Positions 8,625-17,210 of a stretch of 64,000 nt of DNA are shown piece after piece. The position numbers and the translations under genes were made by a program. The first letter of the stretch is position 1, and the number at the start of each line of letters is the position of its first letter. The DNA is from Actinomadura viridilutea (lineage in GTDB: Bacteria; Actinomycetota; Actinomycetes; Streptosporangiales; Streptosporangiaceae). The DNA is taken from contig PVNI01000010.1 in NCBI GenBank assembly GCA_003001795.1, positions 124,001 through 188,000 of the forward strand, read 5' to 3'. The notes under the pieces are model-generated. The model did not search any database, was not told where the DNA came from, and saw only the letters and a program-made list of their open reading frames with translations.

Positions 8625-9091
8625 GATGTGTCGACCTCCGCCTACGTCGATGTCTGCGGAATCCTCCGCGCCTCGCCCCGGTGCCCGTCGACCACCTGGC
8701 CGTCCCGGATCTCACCCCGCCAGCCGTGGACCTGTTCGGGATGCGTGAGGACGTGGTTCATGACGTGGCGCCGGAAGTGCTTGAGTTCCAGCCGTACGCG
8801 CCGTCCTTGGGCGCGCCAGATATTGCCGGTCTTTTCGAAGAATCCCTTGGGGTGGTATTCGAGGGAGACGAGGACGCGGGTCAGGTCGGGGGCGAGTTCG
8901 TGGAAGGTGACGCTGCCGTCGACGTGTCCCTTGGCGCCTTTGGACTGCCAGGCGATCCGCTCGTCGGGGATCTGCTGGGTGATGGTGGACTCCCAGGTCC
9001 GGGTGGACCAGAAGATCTGGGCGGTCCAGGTGAGTTTCTCGTCGGATTCCTGGTTGACGCTGTGCACCTTCTTCATGAAGGAGGGGAAGTC
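7865..9091 (-). repeat. Near-identical duplicated core of the tandem SRPBCC genes
   Basis: Bases 7865-8106 and 8850-9091 (about 242 bp, offset 985) align without gaps with only about three differences, clustered at the CTGCGG/GTCCGG position near 8011/8996 and at the right-hand end. Outside this block the two genes diverge quickly and their N-termini are unrelated. Encoded residues run from about the YHPKGFFEK stretch to the PSFMKK stretch. Confidence 0.88.
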
Positions 9092-9484
9092 TGCGAACTG
9101 CGTCCACTGGTCGTAGACGACCCGCCGCGGCGCGCCGATGTCGATGTGCTCCACGATGTTGACGACCTTCGCCTTCGCGCCGCCGCCGAAGACGCCCGCG
9201 ATCGTCTCCTTGAGCACCGTCCACACCGCGCTGAGCACCGCGCGCGTCGGCGAGCGGCCCTCGCTCAGCCGCCGCACGCCCGCCAGCGCGCCCTTCATGA
9301 GCGGTCCGCCGTGCTCGGCTTTGGCCGTCAGCGTGCGGACCGCGCGTTCGAGCCGGGCGTCGATCCGTGTGGTGACGGCCCGCTCCAGCCGCCGGCCCAG
9401 CTCCCACCGGCGCGCCGCCGCCATCCCGCCGCGTGCGCCGAGGTAGATCGCGGCTCCGGTGACCAGCCCCTTGCGGAAGTCCAT
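8642..9484 (-). CDS. SRPBCC-family lipid/ligand-binding protein, copy 2 (upstream)
   Basis: A 280-residue paralogue of the following gene. It begins MDFRKGLVTGAAIYLGARGG with a weakly hydrophobic N-terminus, has an amphipathic Arg-rich region (about 25-100), and an SRPBCC domain from about 108 to 250 with the same EHIDIGAPRRVVYDQWTQF start. It lacks the charged tail of copy 1. The ATG at 9484 is preferred because the frame beyond it overlaps the aldehyde dehydrogenase gene; GGGGCAGGA lies a few bases upstream. It is the first gene of a two-gene operon and follows a small AT-rich promoter pocket. Confidence 0.83.
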   Translation of the reverse strand: MDFRKGLVTGAAIYLGARGGMAAARRWELGRRLERAVTTRIDARLERAVRTLTAKAEHGGPLMKGALAGVRRLSEGRSPTRAVLSAVWTVLKETIAGVFGGGAKAKVVNIVEHIDIGAPRRVVYDQWTQFADFPSFMKKVHSVNQESDEKLTWTAQIFWSTRTWESTITQQIPDERIAWQSKGAKGHVDGSVTFHELAPDLTRVLVSLEYHPKGFFEKTGNIWRAQGRRVRLELKHFRRHVMNHVLTHPEQVHGWRGEIRDGQVVDGHRGEARRIPQTST

Positions 9485-9711
9485 GCGTCCTGCCCCTCGC
9501 CTCAACCGGCTTGTGGCCGCACTACCCCCGACAAATAGGCCGAAACAGCAACATGGCGTACTAAGCCCGATACATTCTGTTTCGTTATATAGATGCAAAT
9601 ATCCTGCAAAAGGATTTTTCTGGGGAGAGGGGTGCCGGGTGGACGGCGGCCGTGACGGCGGACGCGAGGCCCGGCGGGCGGCCGCACCCGCGGGCCGCCC
9701 GCCGGGCGCGC
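9485..9711 (-). promoter_or_regulatory. AT-rich promoter pocket upstream of the SRPBCC operon
   Basis: Within 9540-9620 the sequence turns strikingly AT-rich (for example TTCGTTATATAGATGCAAAT). ATCCT-GCAAA-AGGAT (9601-9615) forms a short inverted repeat followed by TTTTT on the plus strand. This most likely contains the promoter of the SRPBCC pair; I cannot fix the exact -10/-35. The 5-bp stem is too short to call a terminator. Confidence 0.4.
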
Positions 9712-11139
9712 TCACAGCGGCAGGCCGGTCAGCACCATGATCTTCTCTTCGGTGTAGTCGATCATCGCCGAGCGCAGGCCCTCCCGGCCCACGCCCGAGT
9801 CCTTGACGCCCCCGTACGGCATCTGGTCGGCCCGGTAGGACGGCACGTCGCCGATGACCACGCCGCCGACCTCCAGCTCGCGGAAGGCGCGGAAGGCGAT
9901 GTCCACGTTGCGGGTGAACACGCCCGCCTGCAGCCCGAACTTCGAGTCGTTGACCAGGCGGAACGCCTCGTCCACCCCGTCCACCGGCTGCACCAGCAGC
10001 ACCGGCCCGAACACCTCGTCCCGCGCCACCTTGGCGTCCGCGGGCACGTCGGCCAGCACGGTGGGGGCGTAGGCGGCGCCCTCGCGGGTGCCGCCGGCCA
10101 GCACGCGGGCGCCCGCGGCGACCGCCTCGTTCACCCAGCTCTCCACCCGCCGCGCGGCGTCCTCGCTGACCAGCGGCCCGACCTGGGTCGCGTCGTCCCA
10201 CGGGTCTCCGGTGACCAGGCCCTTGACCGCGTCCACCAGCTTGGGCAGGAAGACGTCCCGCACCGAACGGTCGACGTAGACCCGCTGCACGGCGATGCAG
10301 CTCTGCCCGGCCTGGTAGTTGGAGAACAGGGCGATGCGGGACGCGGCCCAGTCCAGGTCGGCGTCCGGCAGCACCACCGCGGCGCCGTTGCCGCCCAGTT
10401 CCAGCGTGACGTGCTTGCGCGGCACCCGGTCGCGGATCGACCAGCCGACCGGCACCGACCCGGTGAACGACACGACCGGCAGCCGCGGGTCGTCCACCAG
10501 GCCGCCGGCGCGGTCGTTGGGCAGCGGCAGGACGGAGAACATCCCGGCGGGCAGCTCGGTCTCGGCCAGCAGCTCGCCGAGCAGCAGCGCCGACAGCGGG
10601 GTGGCCGGCGCCGGCTTGACCACGATCGGCGCGCCCACCGCGATCGCCGGGGCGACCTTGTGCGCGGCGAGGTTGAGGGGGAAGTTGAACGGCGTGATGC
10701 CCAGCACGGGCCCCCGCGGCACCCGCGCGATGTACGCCATCCGGCCGGCCGCCGCCGGGTCGGTGTCCAGCCGCTGGGCGGCGCCGCTCCACCGGCGGGT
10801 CTCCTCGGCGGCGAACCGGAACGTGGAGACCGCCCGCGCCACCTCGGTCCGCGCCCACATCAGCGGCTTGCCGTTCTCGCCGGTGATCAGCCGGGCGATC
10901 TCCTCGGACCGCTCGGCCAGCCGCCGCGACACGTGGGCCAGGGCCTCGGCCCGCACGTGCAGCGGCAGCGCCGCGGCCTCGGCGCGCACCGCGGCGGCCG
11001 CGGCGACCGCCTCCTCCACCTGCGCCGGCGTCGGGACGGCCGCGGCGCCCACCACGCGCCCGTCGTAAGGGTGGGTAACGGTCAGCTCGTCGTCACCGGT
11101 CGCGGGCCGACCGGCCAGCCAGAATGGGGTCACGTTCAT
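9712..11139 (-). CDS. NAD(P)-dependent aldehyde dehydrogenase
   Basis: A 475-residue aldehyde dehydrogenase of normal family length. The active site is complete: Asn152 in ITPFNFPLN, Glu247 in LELGGNG, and the nucleophile Cys281 in NYQAGQSCIAVQR. The cofactor-binding SFTGS and the EVFGPVL motif are also present. It should oxidise an aldehyde to the acid. The overall look is of the succinate-semialdehyde/lactaldehyde group, but substrate is not determinable. The ATG at 11139 is preceded by TAGCGT six bases upstream (leaderless-type) and also by GAGG two bases upstream. A luciferase-like oxidoreductase lies upstream on the same strand, which could make the aldehyde this enzyme oxidises; that is inference. 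Confidence 0.92.
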   Translation of the reverse strand: MNVTPFWLAGRPATGDDELTVTHPYDGRVVGAAAVPTPAQVEEAVAAAAAVRAEAAALPLHVRAEALAHVSRRLAERSEEIARLITGENGKPLMWARTEVARAVSTFRFAAEETRRWSGAAQRLDTDPAAAGRMAYIARVPRGPVLGITPFNFPLNLAAHKVAPAIAVGAPIVVKPAPATPLSALLLGELLAETELPAGMFSVLPLPNDRAGGLVDDPRLPVVSFTGSVPVGWSIRDRVPRKHVTLELGGNGAAVVLPDADLDWAASRIALFSNYQAGQSCIAVQRVYVDRSVRDVFLPKLVDAVKGLVTGDPWDDATQVGPLVSEDAARRVESWVNEAVAAGARVLAGGTREGAAYAPTVLADVPADAKVARDEVFGPVLLVQPVDGVDEAFRLVNDSKFGLQAGVFTRNVDIAFRAFRELEVGGVVIGDVPSYRADQMPYGGVKDSGVGREGLRSAMIDYTEEKIMVLTGLPL

Positions 11140-11148
11140 GGCCTCACG

Positions 11149-11232
11149 CTATCCCTCCGCTGTCCCCGCGCCCGCGGCGCGACAGCTTGCGTACGACGCG
11201 GTGGTGCGCTTCCTGCTCCTGCTGGTGATCAC
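11149..11232 (-). CDS. Possible 27-residue leader ORF ahead of the aldehyde dehydrogenase
   Basis: A GTG at 11232 preceded by GAGGAG five bases upstream opens a 27-codon frame (VITSRSRKRTTASYASCRAA...) ending in TAG ten bases before the dehydrogenase ATG. The Shine-Dalgarno is better than that of the dehydrogenase itself. The peptide is basic and unrecognised. It might be a leader peptide or chance; the strong SD, partly inside the 12-bp palindrome CTCCTCGAGGAG (11238-11249), is the only support. Confidence 0.3.
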   Translation of the reverse strand: MITSRSRKRTTASYASCRAAGAGTAEG

Positions 11233-11280
11233 GAGTCCTCCTCGAGGAGCGTTCTGGACGACGGGTGCGGGAGGCCGCGG

Positions 11281-12288
11281 CTAACGCGGCGACGCGACGG
11301 GCTCGGGCTCGAGGTCGTAGAGCTCGGCGAGCAGCTCATAGGAGCGCACGCGGTCGGCGTGGTCGTACACCATCGTGGTGACCATGACCTCGTCGGCCGC
11401 GGTCCGCTCCACCAGCGCGTCCATCTGCCGCCGCACCGTGTCCGGGCCGCCGACCACCTGGGATTCCATCCGGGACCGGATGATCTCGCGTTCCAGCGGC
11501 GTGTACGGGTGCGCCGCCGCCTCCTCCGGCGTGGGCAGCGGCCCCGGGCGGCCCTGCCGCAGCCGCAGGAACGACAGCGCCTGCGGGGCGGCCAGCTCCC
11601 GGGCGCGCTCGTCGCTCTCGGCCGCGGTCACCGACACCGCGATCATCGCGTACGGCCGGTCCAGGTCCGGCGACGGACGGAACGACTCGCGGTAGATCTG
11701 CAGCGCGGGCAGCGTGTTCTCGGCGCTGAAGTGGTGGGCGAACGCGAACGGCAGCCCGAGCAGCCCCGCCAGCCGGGCGCTGAACCCGCTGGAGCCCAGC
11801 AGCCACACGGGCGGCTCGTTGCCCGCCGCCGGGGTGACCGCGCTGTCGGGACGGAAGTAGCCGCGCAGCTCGGCGACCTGCTCGGGGAAGTCGTCCGCCG
11901 ACAGCGCGTCGGGGGAGCGGCGCAGCGCGCGGGCGGTGGCGGGATCGGTGCCGGGCGCCCGGCCGAGGCCGAGGTCGATCCGCCCCGGATATAGGGCCTC
12001 CAGGGTCCCGAACTGCTCGGCGATCACCATCGGCGCGTGGTTGGGCAGCATGACCCCGCCGGAGCCGACCCGCATCCGCTCGGTGACCGCCGCCACCTGC
12101 CCGATCAGCACCGCCGTCGCCGAGCTGGCGATCCCGGGCATGGCGTGGTGCTCGGCCAGCCAGTACCGCCGGTAGCCGAGCGCCTCGGCGCGCCGGGCCA
12201 GGTCGAGGGTGTTGCGCAGGGCCTGCGCGGACGTGGAGCCGCTGGCGACGGGGGCCAGATCCAGAACCGAGAACGGAGGGACGCTCAT
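11281..12288 (-). CDS. LLM-class (luciferase-like) flavin-dependent oxidoreductase
   Basis: A 335-residue TIM-barrel oxidoreductase of the luciferase-like monooxygenase superfamily, close to the alkanal-monooxygenase-like YhbW group. Visible signatures are WLAEHHAMPGIASSATAVLIG (about 42-62), VGSGGVMLPNHAPMVIAEQFGTL (73-95) and PGRIDLGLGRAPGTD (100-114). The family uses reduced FMN or F420 to oxidise organic substrates. The ATG at 12288 is chosen; the in-frame TTG four codons upstream has no better signal. It precedes the aldehyde dehydrogenase by about 140 bases on the same strand. Confidence 0.9.
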   Translation of the reverse strand: MSVPPFSVLDLAPVASGSTSAQALRNTLDLARRAEALGYRRYWLAEHHAMPGIASSATAVLIGQVAAVTERMRVGSGGVMLPNHAPMVIAEQFGTLEALYPGRIDLGLGRAPGTDPATARALRRSPDALSADDFPEQVAELRGYFRPDSAVTPAAGNEPPVWLLGSSGFSARLAGLLGLPFAFAHHFSAENTLPALQIYRESFRPSPDLDRPYAMIAVSVTAAESDERARELAAPQALSFLRLRQGRPGPLPTPEEAAAHPYTPLEREIIRSRMESQVVGGPDTVRRQMDALVERTAADEVMVTTMVYDHADRVRSYELLAELYDLEPEPVASPR

Positions 12289-12367
12289 GACGGGTGTCAA
12301 CCGACGCGGCCCCTGTCCTCTTCCCGCGGCCGTCCGCGCCCCGGCGGCCGCGCGGGGCGCCCCGCGG

Positions 12368-12652
12368 TCAGGCGGCGAACGCGTACACCACGGCGCCGAT
12401 CGCGACCGGCACGAGCGGCAGCACCGACACGCACAGCCACGACCACGTCACCAGGCGCCGCGCGCCCTGCGGGTCCTCGGCGAACCGCTCCTCGGCCCGC
12501 GTGTAGAGGATTGCGCCGACGAACAGCAGCGGCAGGAACGCCAGCATCGTCCACAGGCCCAGCGCGAACGCGAGCACCTGCCCGCCGCGCGTGTACGACC
12601 CGTCCGTCCCGATGCCGAACCCGAGCCTCGGCGAAGCGGCAGTAGTCTCCAC
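12368..12652 (-). CDS. Small two-span membrane protein
   Basis: A 94-residue protein with two hydrophobic segments (about 24-46 and 68-91) separated by a charged loop (RAEERFAEDPQGARR). No family recognised. The GTG at 12652 is preferred: a near-consensus TATGAT on the minus strand (12687-12692) overlaps the upstream in-frame ATG at 12691, so transcription should begin downstream of that ATG. This leaves about 30 bases of leader with a weak GGAT. It lies between the luciferase-like oxidoreductase and the secreted nuclease, all on the minus strand. Confidence 0.65.
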   Translation of the reverse strand: METTAASPRLGFGIGTDGSYTRGGQVLAFALGLWTMLAFLPLLFVGAILYTRAEERFAEDPQGARRLVTWSWLCVSVLPLVPVAIGAVVYAFAA

Positions 12653-12753
12653 GGCACATCCGATCACTGAGGGGAATGTGACCGGGATCATACGCCCCGA
12701 GCAAACGCTCGGCCAGGGCCGTCGGCGCCGGACGGCCCCGGCCGCACGGGCGG

Positions 12754-14448
12754 TCAGCGCAGCCGCAGGCCGACCAGCACCGGGTCGTGGTCGGACGAGC
12801 GGTAGGCGTCCGGCTCGTACAGGGACGGCGGGTTGTACTCGGTGTTGTAGTCGAGGATCGGCGGTTCGTCGCTGTTGATGTGCCAGATGTCGGCGCCGGT
12901 GACGCGGCGCGCCAGGGACCGTCCCGCCAGGGCGTGGTCGAGCTCGCCGGACTGGCCGTCGAAGACGTAGCTGTAGCGGCGGTCGGGCCGGACGAAGCGT
13001 TCGGTCAGGCTCGCCAGGCCGGCGGCCTTGAGCACCCTGACCGGGTCCTCGTCGCCGTAGGAGTTCAGGTCGCCGATCACCAGCGGGGCGGTCTCCCGCG
13101 CGGCCAGGTCGGCGACCGCCCGGGCCTGGGCGATCCGGCGGGCGGTGTAGCAGCCCTGTCCGTCGCCCTGGTCCTGGTCGGGGCCGGTGGCGCCGTCGCA
13201 GCCCTTGGACTTGAAGTGGTTGACGATCACGGTGAACACGGCGCCGCCCGTGGTGGGCCGGAACGCCTGCGCCAGCGGGCGGCGTTCGAACACCGGCGCG
13301 TCCGACGAGCGGGCCGCGCCGACCGGCCTCACCCGGCCCGGCTTGTAGATCAGCGCGACCTTGATCTCGTCGGTGCCGGGGCCGGGATGCGGGATCCACG
13401 CGTAGGCGCCCGCGCCGACCTCGGCGTTCAACCGGTCGACCAGCGCCTCGACGGCGGTGTCGCCGTTGTTCTCCACCTCCATGAGCCCGACCACGTCGGC
13501 GTCCAGGCCCGTGAGGGCGGCGGTGAGCTTGGCGAGCTGCCGCTCCCGCTCGGCGGCGGTGTCGGCGCCGCGCGCGCCCAGCGTGGTGAACCAGTTGAGG
13601 GTGTTGAACGAGGCGACCTTCACGTCGCCGCCGACGTTGCGCGGCCGGACCGGGCGCGGGTTGGTGCGGGCGAACGCGACGGGCCGGGTGGGCTGCAGCC
13701 GGTAGGAGCCGAACCCGTAGCCGAGCACGCCCGTCAGCCCGGCGGTGGAGTCGCCGATGCGCAGGACGCGCGGGCTGGTGTAGGGCACGTCCGCCGGGTT
13801 CTGGACGTCGGAGCCGTCGTCGATCAGCAGGCGGCGCGCGTCGTTGGCGGCCTGCGAGGGCGCGCCGGGGCGGTCGGTGGGCTGGAACAGGCGGCCGCCG
13901 GCCGCCACCGCGACCTCTCCGTAGCGTCCGAGCCGGTAGGTCTCGGTGGCGGTCAGGCGCTGCGGGAAGCGCAGCAGCATGCCCTCATACCGTTCCAGCG
14001 TCACGCCCTGGGGCAGCGGCAGCCGCACGCCGGTCGGCTTGACGCGACGGCCGGTGCCGCAGACCCGCACGGCCGTCACGGGCGACAGCTCCGTCTGGCC
14101 GTTGTACTCGGCGGCCTTGCCGGTCACCAGCACGCGGTCGCCTTCCTCGACGGGGATCGTCGAGTAGGCGAACAGGCCCTCGGACGTGCGGGGATCGCCG
14201 TCGGGGGCGGTGCTCTGCAGGAAGAAGCCCTTGAGCTGGTCGGCGCCCTGGAAGTCGCCGGTGACGACGCCCTCGACGGTGACGGTCGTGCCGTTCACGG
14301 GCGTGGCGTCGCCGGCGCCCTGGACCTCGGCGATCGTGTGCGTGGCGGTGCCGCAGGCGTTCTGCTCCGCGCGGGCGGCCGTGCCGCCGGCGGCGGTGAC
14401 CAGCCCGGCGACGGCGACCGCGAGTGCTGCTGATGATGATCGGCGCAT
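12754..14448 (-). CDS. Secreted ExeM/NucH-type endonuclease/exonuclease/phosphatase
   Basis: A 564-residue exported protein. A signal peptide (about 1-27, ending ARA) precedes an OB-fold region (about 50-130) and a linker. A C-terminal DNase I-like (EEP) domain runs from 276 to 564. Catalytic features are FNTLNW (Asn282), LMEVENN (Glu324/326), VNHFKSKG (His411), GDLNSY (Asp460, Asn462) and the final SSDHDPV (Asp553, His554). It should cut extracellular nucleic acid with a divalent metal, for nutrient scavenging or biofilm turnover. The ATG at 14448 is preceded six bases upstream by TAGCCT and has no Shine-Dalgarno, so it may be leaderless. Confidence 0.92.
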   Translation of the reverse strand: MRRSSSAALAVAVAGLVTAAGGTAARAEQNACGTATHTIAEVQGAGDATPVNGTTVTVEGVVTGDFQGADQLKGFFLQSTAPDGDPRTSEGLFAYSTIPVEEGDRVLVTGKAAEYNGQTELSPVTAVRVCGTGRRVKPTGVRLPLPQGVTLERYEGMLLRFPQRLTATETYRLGRYGEVAVAAGGRLFQPTDRPGAPSQAANDARRLLIDDGSDVQNPADVPYTSPRVLRIGDSTAGLTGVLGYGFGSYRLQPTRPVAFARTNPRPVRPRNVGGDVKVASFNTLNWFTTLGARGADTAAERERQLAKLTAALTGLDADVVGLMEVENNGDTAVEALVDRLNAEVGAGAYAWIPHPGPGTDEIKVALIYKPGRVRPVGAARSSDAPVFERRPLAQAFRPTTGGAVFTVIVNHFKSKGCDGATGPDQDQGDGQGCYTARRIAQARAVADLAARETAPLVIGDLNSYGDEDPVRVLKAAGLASLTERFVRPDRRYSYVFDGQSGELDHALAGRSLARRVTGADIWHINSDEPPILDYNTEYNPPSLYEPDAYRSSDHDPVLVGLRLR

Positions 14449-14655
14449 GCGCGGAGGCTAGGACCGGCGCCGTGCCGGATGGTTGCGCTTCGGCGAAGAC
14501 TCAACCAACGTGTAATGGCTCATGGTGATCACGAGGCATATCCGTATTTGCCCAATTTTCGGGGCTGTGGCCGCGTGCGCCGCCGGTCACGAGGGCGTCA
14601 GGGAAACGCGATCCCGAACCGCCCCGATATGCCCCCCGAAGGGGGTGTGCAGGGG

Positions 14656-15453
14656 GTGAGTGGCCAGTCGCCGGTCGGGAGCGGGCACGCGCGTCTGCGC
14701 GACATCGTGCTCGTGGCGGGGATTCTCGTGCTGCTGATGGCGGCGCTGTGGGTGGTGCTCGTCCAGGCGTGGCCGCCCGCGCCCCAGGCCGCGCCCGACG
14801 GCGGCACGCGGGCGCCCGCCGAGACCGTGGTCGTCCGCCTCCCGGGCTGGACCCCGCGGATCTCCCGGGAGACCAGCCTGTTCGTCATCGTGGCGGCCGC
14901 CGGGGCGATCGGCGCCACGGTGCACGCCCTGCGCTCGCTGTACTGGTACGTCGGCAACCGGTCGCTGCGCCGCAGCTGGCTGCTGATGTACCTGTTCCTG
15001 CCGTTCATCGGCGCCGCGTTAGGGCTGATGGTCTACCTGGTGCTGCGCGGGGGGCTGACCGCCCCGGCGGGCACCGCCGCCGACCTCAACCCCTACGGGA
15101 TCACCGCGGTGGCCGCGCTGGTCGGCCTGTTCTCCCGCGAGACCGCCGAGAAGCTGCGCGCGGTGTTCGCCACGCTGCTGTCGCCGCCGCAGGCCGGCCG
15201 CGACCAGGCGCTGCGCCCCCAGATCGACGCGGTCGAGCCGTCGTCGGGCGCGGTCGGCCGCCTGGTGACGATCCGCGGCGTCGGACTGGGCTCGGCCTCG
15301 TCGGTGCGGTTCGGCGGGGTGGACGCCCCCGCGCTGGACGTCACCGACACCGGCCTGCGCGTCGCCGTGCCGCCCGGCGCCGCCAGCGGACGGCTCGTCG
15401 TCACCACGCCCGGCGGGTCGGCGTCCAGCCCCACCGAGTTCACCGTCGAATGA
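14656..15453 (+). CDS. Membrane protein with C-terminal IPT/TIG domain
   Basis: A 265-residue protein from the GTG at 14656. Hydrophobic segments lie at about 16-37, 74-93, 107-132 and a weaker one near 145-158. An IPT/TIG immunoglobulin-like domain follows at about 183-265 (PQIDAVEPSSGAVGRLVTIRGVGLGSASSVRFGG). It should be an integral membrane protein with one Ig-like domain; function unknown. The start is uncertain: ATG 14629 (nine codons upstream) is possible but has no purine-rich site, whereas GAAGGGGG and AGGGGG precede 14656. It is convergent with the nitrilase-like gene, 10 bases apart. Confidence 0.75.
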   Translation: MSGQSPVGSGHARLRDIVLVAGILVLLMAALWVVLVQAWPPAPQAAPDGGTRAPAETVVVRLPGWTPRISRETSLFVIVAAAGAIGATVHALRSLYWYVGNRSLRRSWLLMYLFLPFIGAALGLMVYLVLRGGLTAPAGTAADLNPYGITAVAALVGLFSRETAEKLRAVFATLLSPPQAGRDQALRPQIDAVEPSSGAVGRLVTIRGVGLGSASSVRFGGVDAPALDVTDTGLRVAVPPGAASGRLVVTTPGGSASSPTEFTVE

Positions 15454-15463
15454 GCGCCCGCCG

Positions 15464-16945
15464 TCAGCACCGCGGCCAGTGGTCGTGCCACATGTTGTAG
15501 ACGGCGCCCGGGAACACTCTCGGCAGCACCCGTTCGCCGGTCTCGGAACCGTCGGCGGGATCCACCATTCCGAGCTCGTCGCCCGTCTCGGCGCGTCCGA
15601 ACTGGATGTCCATGCCGTACGTCTCGCGCTCCAGGCCGCGCGGCCCCGCCACCAGGCAGGTGAAACGCGGCTGCGGGATCTCGGTCTCCGGAATCGCGGC
15701 GCCGACCGCCAGGCTGTTGGCCACCGTCACCCAGCTGCCCAGCAGCGTGACCTGCCGTTCGGCGCCCTGCTGCTCCCACCGGAACGGCAGGATCGGCTTG
15801 GAGAAGATCGGCACGAACAGGTGGGACACGCCGCAGGCCCGCAGCTCGCGGTCCCAGACGATGGAGCGGCTGAGGTCCTCGCAGATCATCACGGCGATCC
15901 TGCCCAGCGAGCAGTCGAGCAGGCGGACGCCGGTGCCCGGGGTGATGTACTCCTCGGCGACGCCCTCGGCGGGCGCGTGCGGCAGCCGCCACTCGCGCAT
16001 CTGCCGCGCGTCCAGCGTGAACCCCGACAGCTTGTCCTGGGCGAGCAGTTCCCGTCCCGTCCAGCGGTCCAGCAGGACGGCGCGGTTGGGCGGCGGCTCG
16101 GTGGAGCCCAGCGGGCCGCTGCCGACCAGCAGGTAGCGCAGCGGGTGCGCCTCCCGGTCGCGGCCGGCGCTGTCGAACGCGGCCTCCTTCCAGTACTCCA
16201 GCAGCGTGTCGTCGAGGGACGCCTCCGGCAGCACCGCGATCTGCGCGCCGGCCTCGTCGAGGCGCCGGATGATCGTCTTGATGCGGGTGCGGAGCCCGGG
16301 CGAGTCGACCGGACGCAGCCGGTAGACCGTCATGCCGAACCGCTTCTCGAACGACAGCTCGACGTCGTCGAAGGTCTCCAGCAGCGGCGCGCACCCGACC
16401 GTCACCGGACGGTCCTTGGAGAAGTGCGCGTCGTGGACGGCCGGGAGCACCTCGTGCTCGACGCCGTCCCAGTAGTCGGCGGGGACGCGGTGCACGCCGA
16501 AGAACTCGTCCTTGGCGCGGCGTCCGCGCGGCCTGCCCGGGTAGGCGCAGCGCGGCAGCAGCGCCCCGTCCGTCTCCTCGCTGTTGAACCGCCCTTCGGT
16601 CAGGTAACGGACGAGGATCGCGGTCATCGCGGGGCTGCCGTGATACGGGCCGTAGGGATTGGCGTGGGCCAGGGCGATGTCCAGGGCCAGCAGCACGGTG
16701 AAGCGCCCGCGGTGGCCCTCCTCGGTGATGATCTTCTCCGTGGTCTCGGGCGGCAGCTCGCCCAGGTCCAGCACGGTCTCCGAGAGTTCGGTGGCCTGCC
16801 GGCGCACCTCGGGGTCGCCGGACCACTCGGTGACCGTCCATCCCTCGAACAGGTCGTCGGGAAGCGCGTCGTACAGCGTCACGAAGAGATCAGCGGGATC
16901 GGCGGGGTGGGCCGGATAGGCATCTGCCTCCGGCTGATCCGTCAT
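15464..16945 (-). CDS. Nitrilase-fold carbon-nitrogen hydrolase with unknown N-terminal domain
   Basis: A 493-residue protein. The second half (about 215-490) is a nitrilase-superfamily hydrolase with the expected triad: Glu in AVLPEASLDD (about 242), Lys in LLAQDKLSGF (about 303) and Cys in IAVMICEDLSRS (about 360). The first 210 residues are unlike known nitrilases. They include DDLFEGWTVTEW and GHRGRFTVLLALDIALAHANPYGPYHG, and I cannot name the domain. The family hydrolyses nitriles or amides. The ATG at 16945 has GGGGG five bases upstream. It is divergent from a winged-helix regulator, with shared half-sites in the 265-base gap, so that regulator may control it. Confidence 0.8.
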   Translation of the reverse strand: MTDQPEADAYPAHPADPADLFVTLYDALPDDLFEGWTVTEWSGDPEVRRQATELSETVLDLGELPPETTEKIITEEGHRGRFTVLLALDIALAHANPYGPYHGSPAMTAILVRYLTEGRFNSEETDGALLPRCAYPGRPRGRRAKDEFFGVHRVPADYWDGVEHEVLPAVHDAHFSKDRPVTVGCAPLLETFDDVELSFEKRFGMTVYRLRPVDSPGLRTRIKTIIRRLDEAGAQIAVLPEASLDDTLLEYWKEAAFDSAGRDREAHPLRYLLVGSGPLGSTEPPPNRAVLLDRWTGRELLAQDKLSGFTLDARQMREWRLPHAPAEGVAEEYITPGTGVRLLDCSLGRIAVMICEDLSRSIVWDRELRACGVSHLFVPIFSKPILPFRWEQQGAERQVTLLGSWVTVANSLAVGAAIPETEIPQPRFTCLVAGPRGLERETYGMDIQFGRAETGDELGMVDPADGSETGERVLPRVFPGAVYNMWHDHWPRC

Positions 16946-17006
16946 ACGCGCCCCCGGGGGATTGACAAGAAGCGTTACTCGGGTCCGCCAGATGCTAACT
17001 CCAGTG

Positions 17007-17172
17007 TGCCAAGTCCTTCAGTGGCATCTGATACAGAACGTGGCCGCGGGGTTCGCCGCCGTTGCGCGCGCCGCGCGCCGAACCTGGCCGACCTGCTCGT
17101 TCGCCGTGACGCCGGGGCGCCGCGGAGCTGCCGAAAGTGTCACTTGACATTCACTTGGCATGGGCGCACTCT
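17007..17172. promoter_or_regulatory. Regulator promoter with tandem operator-like repeats
   Basis: CACTTGACAT (17141-17150) and CACTTGGCAT (17152-17161) are direct repeats with an 11-base period, about one helical turn. The first contains TTGACA (17144-17149), which pairs with CACTCT (17167-17172) at 17-base spacing as a promoter for the winged-helix gene. The inverted half-site TGCCAAGT recurs at 17007-17014, toward the nitrilase-like gene. This looks like an operator array serving both divergent genes. Confidence 0.55.
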
Positions 17173-17210
17173 GGAATGGTCCGGCCCGACTCGAGACCCT
17201 GGGGGACGCC

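Noticed and set aside
9601..9620. ATCCT-GCAAA-AGGAT followed by T run as a terminator
   Set aside because: A 5-bp stem is too weak, and nothing on the plus strand ends just upstream.
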